Part shown: positions 47,061 to 55,027 of the stretch, piece by piece
Layout of the letters: each line of letters opens with the position of its first letter
Numbering within the stretch: position 1 is the first letter of the stretch
Source of the DNA: Cellulomonas flavigena DSM 20109
GTDB lineage: Bacteria > Actinomycetota > Actinomycetes > Actinomycetales > Cellulomonadaceae
Reading direction: 5' to 3'
Length of the DNA: 64,000 nucleotides
Assembly: GCF_000092865.1 (NCBI RefSeq)
Contig: NC_014151.1
Location: forward strand, 1,240,001-1,304,000
The notes under the pieces: generated by a model
What the model was told of the DNA's origin: nothing
What the model saw: the letters and a program-made list of their open reading frames with translations, nothing else
Databases searched by the model: none
Made by a program: the position numbers and the translations under genes

Positions 47061-49996
47061 GCCACAAGACCGCATCGCCCGGCCTGCTGCGGCGCCTGGT
47101 CGGAGCTCCCGGCGACCGCCAGCGCGGCTTCGCCGAGGCAGGCGTCGCCGTGACCGGTGCCGCTCTCGTGCTGGGGGCCGCGCTCGGCTCCGGCGTCGCC
47201 TCGACGGTCGTGTCGATGTCCGACGGCGTCACCTGGCTCCCCGACGAGGAGACCGGTCAGGTCGTCCAGATCAACCCCGCCACGGGGCGCGCGGAGCGGC
47301 GCCTGCAGGTCGCCGCACCGGGCAGCGAGCTCGCGATCAGCCAGGCCGACGGCCGCCTCGTCGTCACCGACGTGGGCGCCGGCACCGCCACGACGATCGA
47401 CCTCGCGACGCTCCTGGCCGGGGGCCAGCGCCGGACCGAGGAACCCGCGCGCGTCCTCGTCGGCGGCGGTCAGGTCTACCTCGTGAGCGTCGGTACCGGT
47501 GTCGTGCGCGCCGTCGACCCCCTCACGCTCCAGGACCTCGGCTCGCCGTACCGTGCCGCCGTCCCGCTGGCCGACGCCGTCGTGGACGCGCGGGGCGCCG
47601 TGTGGGTCGTGACGACCGAGGGCGACGTGCGTTCGGTGACGTGGAAGCCCGGCGGCTCGCGCTTCGAGGTGGGTGAGCCGCGGCCCGTGCGCGGCGCGGG
47701 CCGCGGCACCCGGCTGCTGCCGCACGCGCGCGGCGTCACCGTCTTCGCTCCCGACGGGGGAGCGATCGTGCAGGTCGGCGTGGGTCGCGACCTCGCCGTC
47801 GCGGTGCCCGCGCTCTCCGGCGAGGTGCTGCCCGCCGCGCAGGCCCCGACCGACCTCGCCCCGGCGGGGGTGCCCGCGCGGTCCGCCGTCGTCATGCTCT
47901 CGGGAGACCGCCTGCTCGAGGTGGGCGTCGGCACCCTCGGCTGCGCGCGGCCCGGGCGTCCGGCGGTCTTCTCCGGGCTGGTCTACGTGCCGTGCACCGG
48001 CTCCGGGCGCGTCCTCGTGCTCGGCACCGACGGCAGCCGTGCGCGTCCCGACGTCGTCGCGCCCGCCGGGCGCGACCCGCGACTGCTCGTGGACGACGGA
48101 CGTCTCGTCGTGCACACCGAGGACGGTTCGCAGGCGGTCGTCGTCGAGGCCGACGGCGGCACGCGCGTCGTCGACACGGGCCGCGCGGGGACAGCGGTGC
48201 ACGATCCGCGCAACGCCGCCTCGGCGCCCGTCGCCGTCCCCGCCCCCCGGCCGCCGCACCGCGGCGCGGGCGCTCCCGCAGGCTCGCACCAGCGCGGCCC
48301 GCACCAGCAGGACGCCGGGCGGCCGCAGCACGAGCAGCCGCAGCAGGAGCAGGAGCAGGAGGAGGAGCAGGAGCAGGGTCCCGACGGGGAGGCGGTCGCG
48401 CCGGAGCCGACCGCGGCACCGAGCACACCGACCGGCCCGGTCCCGACCGCCCGCCCGCGCCCCCCGGCGATCACCCGGCCGCCGGCCGGTCCGGGAGGCG
48501 CGGCGTCCACGGCACGCCCGACGTCGACGGCCCGACCCACGTCGACCCCGGGGCGCGCGCCCGACGCACCGACGCAGGTCGAGGCGACGCTCGGCGAGTC
48601 GGACGGGTACGACGACGACGTCACCGTCACCTGGAGCCCGGTGTCCCCGCAGCCCGAGGCGTACGTCGTGCGCGCGTCGCTGTCGGACGGCGTCATCTCG
48701 GCCGACCGCGACCCGACGCCCGATCCTGTGGAGGTCGGCGGTGCCGCGACCTCCGCCACCATCCGTGTGGCGTGCAACACCCGGTGGTCCTTCTCCGTCG
48801 TGGCGGTCGCCGACGGGGCCACGTCCGAGCCGGCCGTGGGCCCGTCGCTGCGGGGGACGTCGTGCACGGGCGCGCAGCGGGCGCCGTCGGCGCCCACGGG
48901 CGTGACGGCCGTCGCCCACCCCGACGGGACCGTGACGGTGTCGTGGACGCGGTCGCACTCCGGCGCCGAGGGGTACCTGGTGGGACCCGTCGGCGGGTCC
49001 ACCACGGCGACCGACGAGGGGGCCAGGTCGGTGGAGCTGCGGGACGTGCCCCCCGGCCAGGGTGTCCGGTTCGTCGTCGAGGCGTTCCGCGGGGACCTGC
49101 GCACGCCGTCCGAGCCGTCCGCTCCCGTGGCGGTGGTCGGCGTCCCCGGGGAGGTGCGGTTCGCCGGGGGGATGCGTACCGGGTGGTCCGGCTCGACGTA
49201 CCAGTTCGCGATCGGGTGGGACGTCCCCGTCGACAACGGCTCTCCCGTCGAGTCGTACCACGTGGTGTGGAGCGGCGGGGACTACAGCGGCGAGGAGGTC
49301 ACCACGCAGCCGTCCTTCGAGGTCGACCTCAGCTGTGGCGGACGGACCTCGTGCGTGAACGGGGGTGAGGTCACGCTGACGGTCACGCCGCGCAACGCCG
49401 TCGGTGCCGGCCCGGCCGCCACGTTCGAGCACCGCTTCTCCGGCCCCGCCGGGCCCTCCGCGGGCGAGGTCGTCGTCGCGTCCGTGACGCCCCGCACGCC
49501 CGCACTCGAGGACCCCCTGGTCGAGATGATCGCCACGCTCGTCCCCCCGCAGGGGTGGGTGGCGCACAGCGGCGGCTGCACGCTCGTGACGACCTGGGAG
49601 GGTGTCGAGCGGACACGCCCCGTCGGGTGCTCGGCCGGGGAGGTCTCCGCGGGCACCTACGCGTCGGGTGGCGGGCAGCTCACGGTCGCGCTGCGCGCCG
49701 ACGGCAACGGGGCGCTGTCCGCACCCGTGACGGTCACCGTGCCCGACCGTTCGGCGTGGCCGTACTGCGACCCGACCCTCCCGCGCTGCACGGTGACCGA
49801 GCTGCAGTCCGGCCCGGAGCCCGGCGGTGTGCCGGAGGTGCTCATCGGGAACCCGGACCTGGACCCCTGGCGTGCGTCCCAGGCCGCGGCCGGAACGTTC
49901 CTCTTCCTCGGCGCAGGAGCGCTCAGGGCCTTGCGCCGACGCCGCAGGCCCGACATGGTGCACGTCCTGACCCCCACGGAGGAGAGACCGGGTTGA
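47057..49996 (+). CDS. Large membrane-anchored beta-propeller/FN3 surface protein, paralogue A
   Basis: A 979-residue protein. Near the N-terminus is one span (about residues 25-48, VTGAALVLGAALGSG). An extracellular region of repeated short beta units (about 50-385, for example VVQINPATGRAERRL, VYLVSVGTGVVRAVDP) looks like a propeller. A Gln/Glu-rich linker (about 415-440) leads to three fibronectin-III-like domains (about 500-595, 610-695 and 695-800), and a C-terminal span (about 943-960) leads to a short basic tail. It matches the plan of the FN3 protein of the bifidobacterial PFNA cluster. I take TTG 47057 as start because it overlaps the ATPase stop as TTGA, GGGAG is well placed, and paralogue B starts the same way. 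TACTAT at 47022-47027 may be an internal promoter. Confidence 0.82.
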   Translation: MSHKTASPGLLRRLVGAPGDRQRGFAEAGVAVTGAALVLGAALGSGVASTVVSMSDGVTWLPDEETGQVVQINPATGRAERRLQVAAPGSELAISQADGRLVVTDVGAGTATTIDLATLLAGGQRRTEEPARVLVGGGQVYLVSVGTGVVRAVDPLTLQDLGSPYRAAVPLADAVVDARGAVWVVTTEGDVRSVTWKPGGSRFEVGEPRPVRGAGRGTRLLPHARGVTVFAPDGGAIVQVGVGRDLAVAVPALSGEVLPAAQAPTDLAPAGVPARSAVVMLSGDRLLEVGVGTLGCARPGRPAVFSGLVYVPCTGSGRVLVLGTDGSRARPDVVAPAGRDPRLLVDDGRLVVHTEDGSQAVVVEADGGTRVVDTGRAGTAVHDPRNAASAPVAVPAPRPPHRGAGAPAGSHQRGPHQQDAGRPQHEQPQQEQEQEEEQEQGPDGEAVAPEPTAAPSTPTGPVPTARPRPPAITRPPAGPGGAASTARPTSTARPTSTPGRAPDAPTQVEATLGESDGYDDDVTVTWSPVSPQPEAYVVRASLSDGVISADRDPTPDPVEVGGAATSATIRVACNTRWSFSVVAVADGATSEPAVGPSLRGTSCTGAQRAPSAPTGVTAVAHPDGTVTVSWTRSHSGAEGYLVGPVGGSTTATDEGARSVELRDVPPGQGVRFVVEAFRGDLRTPSEPSAPVAVVGVPGEVRFAGGMRTGWSGSTYQFAIGWDVPVDNGSPVESYHVVWSGGDYSGEEVTTQPSFEVDLSCGGRTSCVNGGEVTLTVTPRNAVGAGPAATFEHRFSGPAGPSAGEVVVASVTPRTPALEDPLVEMIATLVPPQGWVAHSGGCTLVTTWEGVERTRPVGCSAGEVSAGTYASGGGQLTVALRADGNGALSAPVTVTVPDRSAWPYCDPTLPRCTVTELQSGPEPGGVPEVLIGNPDLDPWRASQAAAGTFLFLGAGALRALRRRRRPDMVHVLTPTEERPG
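48341..48376 (+). repeat. GCAGGA-type hexamer repeat coding for a Gln/Glu linker
   Basis: A near-perfect run of in-frame CAGGAG-like units inside paralogue A, coding for alternating Gln and Glu. Slippage would change linker length by two residues at a time without shifting frame. Paralogue B lacks it. Confidence 0.7.
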
Positions 49997-52860
49997 CCAC
50001 CACCACTGGCCTGCTGCGACGCCTGCGGGGCCGCGCCGGAGACCGGCAGCGCGGCTTCGCCGAGGCGGGCGTCGCCATGACGGGCGCCGCCCTCGTGCTG
50101 GGGGCGGCGCTCGGCTCCGGCGTGGCGTCGACCGTCGTCAGCATGTCCGACGGCGTCACGTGGCTGCCGGACCCCGAGACGGGCCAGGTCGTGCAGATCA
50201 ACCCCGGGACGGGCCGGGCGGAGCGCCGGCTGCAGGTCGGCGAGCCCGGCGCGGAGCTGCTCATCAGCCAGCGCGACGGTCGCCTCGTCGTCGCGGACGG
50301 CACGGGGACGCTGCGCAGCATCGACCTGTCGACGCTGCTGGCGGGCGGTGAGCGCCGAGCGGACGAGCCGACGAAGGTGCTGGTCGGCGGCGGGCGGGTC
50401 TATCTCGTGACGCCCGGGTCCGGTGTCGTGCACGCCGTGGACGCGCTCACGCTGCGCGACCTCGGCGCCCCCTTCCGCGCCGGCTCGGCGCTCGCGGACG
50501 CGGTCGTCGACGACCAGGGTGCCGTGTGGCTCGTGACAACGGGCGGCGACCTGCGCCGCGTGGCGTGGCAGCCGGACGCGCGGCGGTTCGACGTCGGCGC
50601 AGCGCAGCGGGTGCACTCGGCCGGGCCCGGCACCCGGCTGCTGCCGCACGCCCGCGGCGTCACGGTGTTCGCTCCCGACAGCGGCTCGCTGCTGCAGGTC
50701 GGCGCGGGTCGCGACCTCTCGGTCGCCGTCCCCGACCTCACGGGGGAGGTGCTGCCGGCCGCCACGTCGCCCGGTGACCTCGCTCCCGCCGGGGTCCCCG
50801 GCCGGTCCGCGGTCGTCATGCTCTCCGGCCGCCAGGTCCTCGACGTCGCGGTCGGCACGCTGGGGTGCACCCGCCCCGGCAGGCCCGCGGTCTTCACCGG
50901 CCTGGTGTACGTGCCGTGCACCGGCGCCGGTCGGGTCGTCGTGCTGCGCCCGGACGGCTCGCGTGCGCGTGCCGACGTGGTGCTGCCCGCCGGGCGGGAC
51001 CCGCAGCTGCTCGTGGACGACGGGCGGCTGGTCGTCCACACGGAGGACGGCTCGCGCGCCGTGGTCGTCGAGGCCGACGGGCGCACGCGCGTGATCGACA
51101 CCGGACGCTCGCAGGTCCCGGTGCACGACCCGCGCGACGGTCGCAGGGCCCCGGTCTCGGCGCAGCCGCCGCAGCGGGAGGCCGGCGCGCCCGGCGTCGG
51201 CGGCGTGGGTGGTGCGCAGGGCCCGGGCGGTGCGCCGGTCGTGGCCCCTGGCGGCGCGCTGGGCGCGGAGGTCCCCGGCGTCCCGGGGGCCGGTCCGACC
51301 CCGGCCGGTGGCGTGGCGCCGACGGCAGGGTCTGCACGCCCCCTCGCCACGGCCGCCGCCACGCCGTCGGCGACCGCGCGCACCGTGCCGGGCCCGACGC
51401 ACGTCGTCGCGACCCCCGGTGAGCCCGACGAGCACGGCCTCACCGAGGTCGTCGTGCGGTGGCGCGACGCGGCGTCGCGTCCCGACTCCTACGTCGTGCG
51501 CTCGTCCGCGCCGAACGTCGCCGCCGTCGAGGTCGACGGGCGCACCACGACCGCGACGGTGCGCGGCGTCGTCTGCGGCACGCTCGCGACGTTCAGCGTG
51601 GAGGCCGTCGCCGACGGCGTCGTGTCGGCGCCCGCGTCCTCCCGCATGGTGCGCACCGAGGGCTGCCCGCCCCCGCCGGCCGCCCCGACGGGCGTGAGTG
51701 CCGTCGCGGGCGAGGACGGGACGGTGACGGTGTCGTGGACGCCCTCGGGCGACGACGTGGACTCCTACCTCGTCGGGCCGGCGGGCGGGTCCATGACGAC
51801 CGTGGAGGCGGCCGCGACCTCGGTCGTGCTGCGTGACGTGCCCGCCGGGGAGAGCCTGCGGTTCGCCGTGCGTGCGGCCCGCGGCGGCCTGACCAGCGCA
51901 GCGGCGCTGTCCCCGGCGGTCGTCGTCCCGGGCGTCCCGGGCACCGTCGGGCCGCTGACGGTGGAGATCGAGCGACGTCTCGGGGACGAGCTCGGGTTCG
52001 TCGTGCGCTGGACGCTGCCCGAGGACAACGGTTCCACCCTCGAGCGGTACGTGGTGACGTGGTCCGGCAGGGGCTTCTCCGGGTCCCACACCCCGCCCGC
52101 GGTGTCGGGCTGCTCCGCGCGACTGGGCTGCGCCGCGACCGGCGGCGGGGTGTTCCGCACCGACGTCACGATCGCTGCGGCGTGCACCGGCGGCGCGGCG
52201 TGCCTCGACGAGGACCGCATCACCGTCACGGTGACGCCCGAGAACGGTGTCGGCGCCGGGCCGGTCGCGACCACGGAGGTCTGGATCCCGCCCTTCGTCC
52301 CGATCATGCAGCCCGTCGAGGGGATCGACCCCGTCGTGCCGGACCCGACCGACCCCGACGTCCGGATGGTCGTGCACCTCCGCTCGCCGGCGCAGATGGC
52401 CGAGCACCAGGGCGCGTGCGAGCTCCAGATCCAGGACGTCGACGGCAGCCGGTCGACGGTCCCGTGGTCGTGCCAGTCCGGCGACGTCGTCATCGGTCCG
52501 TTCGCGCCCGGCAACATCGTGGTGACCCCGGTCGCGGTCGTGCCCGGTGGTCCGAACATCATCGCGATGAACTACAACGCCGAGGTCCCGCCGCGCTCGA
52601 CCTGGCGCTACTGCGACTCGACGACCGGCGTGTGCACGGAGCCCGTGAGCCGGGACGGGGACCCGCCGGTCACCGTCCGCACCGTCCCGTGGACGCCCCG
52701 GCTGCCGCAGGGCGACGAGCGCCCGCCGCTGGCGGCCGCCGGCGCCGGCCTGCTGCTGGCGGCCGGCGCGCTGCGCGCGTCCCGCCTGCGCCGCTCCGTC
52801 GCCGTGACCGGCACCGACGTCCCGACCCCGTACGCCCCCACCGAGGAGACCTCCGCATGA
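49993..52860 (+). CDS. Large membrane-anchored beta-propeller/FN3 surface protein, paralogue B
   Basis: A 955-residue paralogue of the preceding gene. The first about 385 residues (GDRQRGFAEAGVAMTGAALV, then SMSDGVTWLPDPETGQVVQI) are nearly the same, with the same N-terminal span and propeller-like repeats. The linker differs: Gly/Pro/Ala/Val-rich (about 395-470) instead of Gln/Glu. The FN3 region shares the TGVSAVAGEDGTVTVSW core but has diverged more, and the membrane-proximal part carries extra Cys residues (SGCSARLGCAATGGG). A C-terminal span with RASRLRRS follows. The start is again TTG in a TTGA overlap, with AGGAG upstream. The stop overlaps the MoxR gene as ATGA. Confidence 0.82.
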   Translation: MTTTTGLLRRLRGRAGDRQRGFAEAGVAMTGAALVLGAALGSGVASTVVSMSDGVTWLPDPETGQVVQINPGTGRAERRLQVGEPGAELLISQRDGRLVVADGTGTLRSIDLSTLLAGGERRADEPTKVLVGGGRVYLVTPGSGVVHAVDALTLRDLGAPFRAGSALADAVVDDQGAVWLVTTGGDLRRVAWQPDARRFDVGAAQRVHSAGPGTRLLPHARGVTVFAPDSGSLLQVGAGRDLSVAVPDLTGEVLPAATSPGDLAPAGVPGRSAVVMLSGRQVLDVAVGTLGCTRPGRPAVFTGLVYVPCTGAGRVVVLRPDGSRARADVVLPAGRDPQLLVDDGRLVVHTEDGSRAVVVEADGRTRVIDTGRSQVPVHDPRDGRRAPVSAQPPQREAGAPGVGGVGGAQGPGGAPVVAPGGALGAEVPGVPGAGPTPAGGVAPTAGSARPLATAAATPSATARTVPGPTHVVATPGEPDEHGLTEVVVRWRDAASRPDSYVVRSSAPNVAAVEVDGRTTTATVRGVVCGTLATFSVEAVADGVVSAPASSRMVRTEGCPPPPAAPTGVSAVAGEDGTVTVSWTPSGDDVDSYLVGPAGGSMTTVEAAATSVVLRDVPAGESLRFAVRAARGGLTSAAALSPAVVVPGVPGTVGPLTVEIERRLGDELGFVVRWTLPEDNGSTLERYVVTWSGRGFSGSHTPPAVSGCSARLGCAATGGGVFRTDVTIAAACTGGAACLDEDRITVTVTPENGVGAGPVATTEVWIPPFVPIMQPVEGIDPVVPDPTDPDVRMVVHLRSPAQMAEHQGACELQIQDVDGSRSTVPWSCQSGDVVIGPFAPGNIVVTPVAVVPGGPNIIAMNYNAEVPPRSTWRYCDSTTGVCTEPVSRDGDPPVTVRTVPWTPRLPQGDERPPLAAAGAGLLLAAGALRASRLRRSVAVTGTDVPTPYAPTEETSA

Positions 52861-53828
52861 GCCACGACCCCGCGGCGACCGTCGCCGAGTTCCGCGTCCT
52901 GCACGGACGTGTGGTCGACGCCGTCGAGCAGGCCGTGCACGGCAAGCGACCCGTGGTGGAGCTCGTGGTCGCGGCGCTCTTCGCCGGTGGCCACGTCCTG
53001 CTCGAGGACGTGCCCGGCACGGGCAAGACGACGCTCGCCCGCGCCCTCGCCGCGGCGCTGGGCGGCACGTCACGCCGCATCCAGTTCACGCCCGACCTGC
53101 TGCCGGCCGACGTCACGGGCACCTCCGTGCTCGACCCGGCCACCGGCGCCGTGCGGTTCCGGCCCGGCCCGGTGTTCGCGCACGTCCTGCTGGCGGACGA
53201 GATCAACCGCGCCGCCGCCAAGACGCAGTCCGCCATGCTCGAGGTCATGGCCGAGGGCACCGTCACGGCGGACGGCGCGACCCATGCCGTGCCGGCGCCG
53301 TTCCTCGTGGTCGCGACGCAGAACCCCGTCGACCTCGACGGGACGTACCGCCTGCCCGAGGCGCAGCTCGACCGGTTCCTGCTGCGCGTCAGCCTGGGCT
53401 ACCCCGACCTGGAGCACGAGGTGGCGGTGCTGCACCCGGGCTCGTCCGCGGGCGACGTCGCCGCCGTGCCCACCGTCACGAGCCCCGCGGACGTCGCGCG
53501 GCTGTCCCGCGAGCTGCGTGGCGTGCACGTCGCCGACCCGCTGCTGCGGTACGTGCGCGCGCTCGGCGAGGCCACCCGCACCGACCCGCGCACCCGGCTG
53601 GGCGCGAGCACGCGCGCGCTGCGTGCGCTCGTCGGCGCCGGCCAGGTCCAGGCCGCGGCGCAGGGGCGGCACTACGTGGTGCCCAGCGACGTGCAGTCGC
53701 TCGCCCACGCCGTGCTCGAGCACCGGCTCATCCTGCGGCGCGAGGCCCTGCTCGAGGGCGTCACTCCCACCGACGTCGTCGCGTCCGCGGTCGAGGCCGT
53801 CGACGTGCCGCGGCCCGCGGCCGTCTGA
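52857..53828 (+). CDS. MoxR-type AAA+ ATPase
   Basis: A 323-residue AAA+ protein of the MoxR group, chaperone-like ATPases usually encoded with DUF58 and transglutaminase-like genes. Walker A is VPGTGKTTLA (Gly54-Thr58 core), Walker B is VLLADEINRA, sensor 1 is VVATQNPVDLDGTY, and the C-terminal lid contains LGASTRALRALV. Shine-Dalgarno GAGGAGA precedes ATG 52857, which overlaps the FN3 paralogue B stop. It corresponds to the AAA-ATPase of the PFNA order. Confidence 0.93.
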   Translation: MSHDPAATVAEFRVLHGRVVDAVEQAVHGKRPVVELVVAALFAGGHVLLEDVPGTGKTTLARALAAALGGTSRRIQFTPDLLPADVTGTSVLDPATGAVRFRPGPVFAHVLLADEINRAAAKTQSAMLEVMAEGTVTADGATHAVPAPFLVVATQNPVDLDGTYRLPEAQLDRFLLRVSLGYPDLEHEVAVLHPGSSAGDVAAVPTVTSPADVARLSRELRGVHVADPLLRYVRALGEATRTDPRTRLGASTRALRALVGAGQVQAAAQGRHYVVPSDVQSLAHAVLEHRLILRREALLEGVTPTDVVASAVEAVDVPRPAAV

Positions 53829-53839
53829 GGCCGGGCGCC

Positions 53840-55027
53840 GTGTCCCGTCGTCTGCGCCCCACCGGGCGCGGGATCGCGCTCACCGCCGTGGGCGCCCTCG
53901 CGCTGGGGCTGGGCCTCGTCGCGCGCTACCCCGGCCTCGTGGCGCTGGGAGCGGCGGCCCTCGGGCTCGTCGTCGTCGCGGTGGTGAGCCTGCTGCTGCC
54001 GGTGCCGCTGGACGTCACCCACCGCCTCGTGCCCGGGCGCGTCGCGCGCCTCGGCTCGGCCGCCGCGCACATCGCGCTGCGGAACGCCTCGCCGTGGCTG
54101 TCCGTGCGGGTCGCCGGCACCGACAACGTCGGCGGGCGCGACATCGCGATGGCACCGACCCGGCTGGCGCCGCGCGACTCCGGTGTGGTCGAGGTGCCGG
54201 TGCCCACGGAGCGCCGTGGCCTGCTGCCGGTCGGGCCGTTCGTGCTCGAGCGCCGGTCCCCGGCGGACCTCGTGCGCTCGCGCGAGCGGCGTGGCGGGTC
54301 CTCGACGCTGCAGGTCACGCCCCGGCTCATCGTCGCGTCCGGACCGCCGACGGGCCGCCGCCGCGGCCACTCCGGTGCGCAGGAGCGCGTCGAGCACGGC
54401 GGCACCGACCTCGTGGGGCTGCGCGAGTACGTGCCGGGGGACGACCTGCGCCGCGTGCACTGGGCGAGCAGCGCGCGCCACGGCATCCCGATGGTGCGCG
54501 AGGACGCCGACCCCGCCGAGCCGCACCTCACCGTGCTGCTCGACGACCGGGCGTCGGCCTACCGGCCGGGGACCGCGGGCGACGGCTTCGAGGAGGCCGT
54601 CGACGTCGCCGCGTCCCTGGTGCACGCGTGCGCCTCCGGGGGTGTGCCGGTGCGCTGCGTGACGCTGTCCGGGTCGCTCGACGTCGCCGCACCCGCCGGT
54701 GTGCCCGGCAGCGACGAGCCGCTGCGTGCGGCGGCGCACGCGGTCGACCGGCTCACGCTCGTCGCGACGACCGACCGTCCGCTGGCGGGCACGGTCACCG
54801 TCCCGTCCGGCGGCGGGCCGGGGCCGGACGTGCTCGCGGTCGTCACGGGGGCGGCCGCACCCGTGCCGCCGCTGCTGCTCGCGGCGCGGGGTGCGGACAC
54901 GGTCGCGCTGCTCGTGGTCGACCCGGCGCCGCTGCGGTCGCTGGGTGCGGCCGACGCCGCGACCGTCGTGCGCGGACCGCGCGCCGAGGACCTGCTGCGC
55001 GGCTGGGACCTGGCGGTGGCGCCGTGA
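53840..55027 (+). CDS. DUF58 membrane protein
   Basis: A 395-residue protein with two N-terminal spans (about residues 13-32 and 35-55), an extracellular or membrane-proximal beta region and the DUF58 signature LVGLREYVPGDDLRRVHWASSARHG (read in parts, about 193-217), followed by a vWA-like fold with LTVLLDDRAS. DUF58 proteins act with MoxR ATPases. GTG 53840 is 11 bp after the MoxR stop; the stop overlaps the next start (GTGA). No MIDAS motif is complete, as is common in DUF58. Confidence 0.9.
   Translation: MSRRLRPTGRGIALTAVGALALGLGLVARYPGLVALGAAALGLVVVAVVSLLLPVPLDVTHRLVPGRVARLGSAAAHIALRNASPWLSVRVAGTDNVGGRDIAMAPTRLAPRDSGVVEVPVPTERRGLLPVGPFVLERRSPADLVRSRERRGGSSTLQVTPRLIVASGPPTGRRRGHSGAQERVEHGGTDLVGLREYVPGDDLRRVHWASSARHGIPMVREDADPAEPHLTVLLDDRASAYRPGTAGDGFEEAVDVAASLVHACASGGVPVRCVTLSGSLDVAAPAGVPGSDEPLRAAAHAVDRLTLVATTDRPLAGTVTVPSGGGPGPDVLAVVTGAAAPVPPLLLAARGADTVALLVVDPAPLRSLGAADAATVVRGPRAEDLLRGWDLAVAP

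Noticed and set aside
48341..48376. CRISPR-like or regulatory repeat
   Set aside because: Units are six bases without spacers and lie in frame inside a gene; it is a coding microsatellite.
46844..53073. Long open frames of over 1000 codons opposite the two FN3 genes
   Set aside because: Arg/His/Asp/Val-rich shadow translations with no motifs; they end at arbitrary points and overlap every plus-strand gene of a coupled operon.
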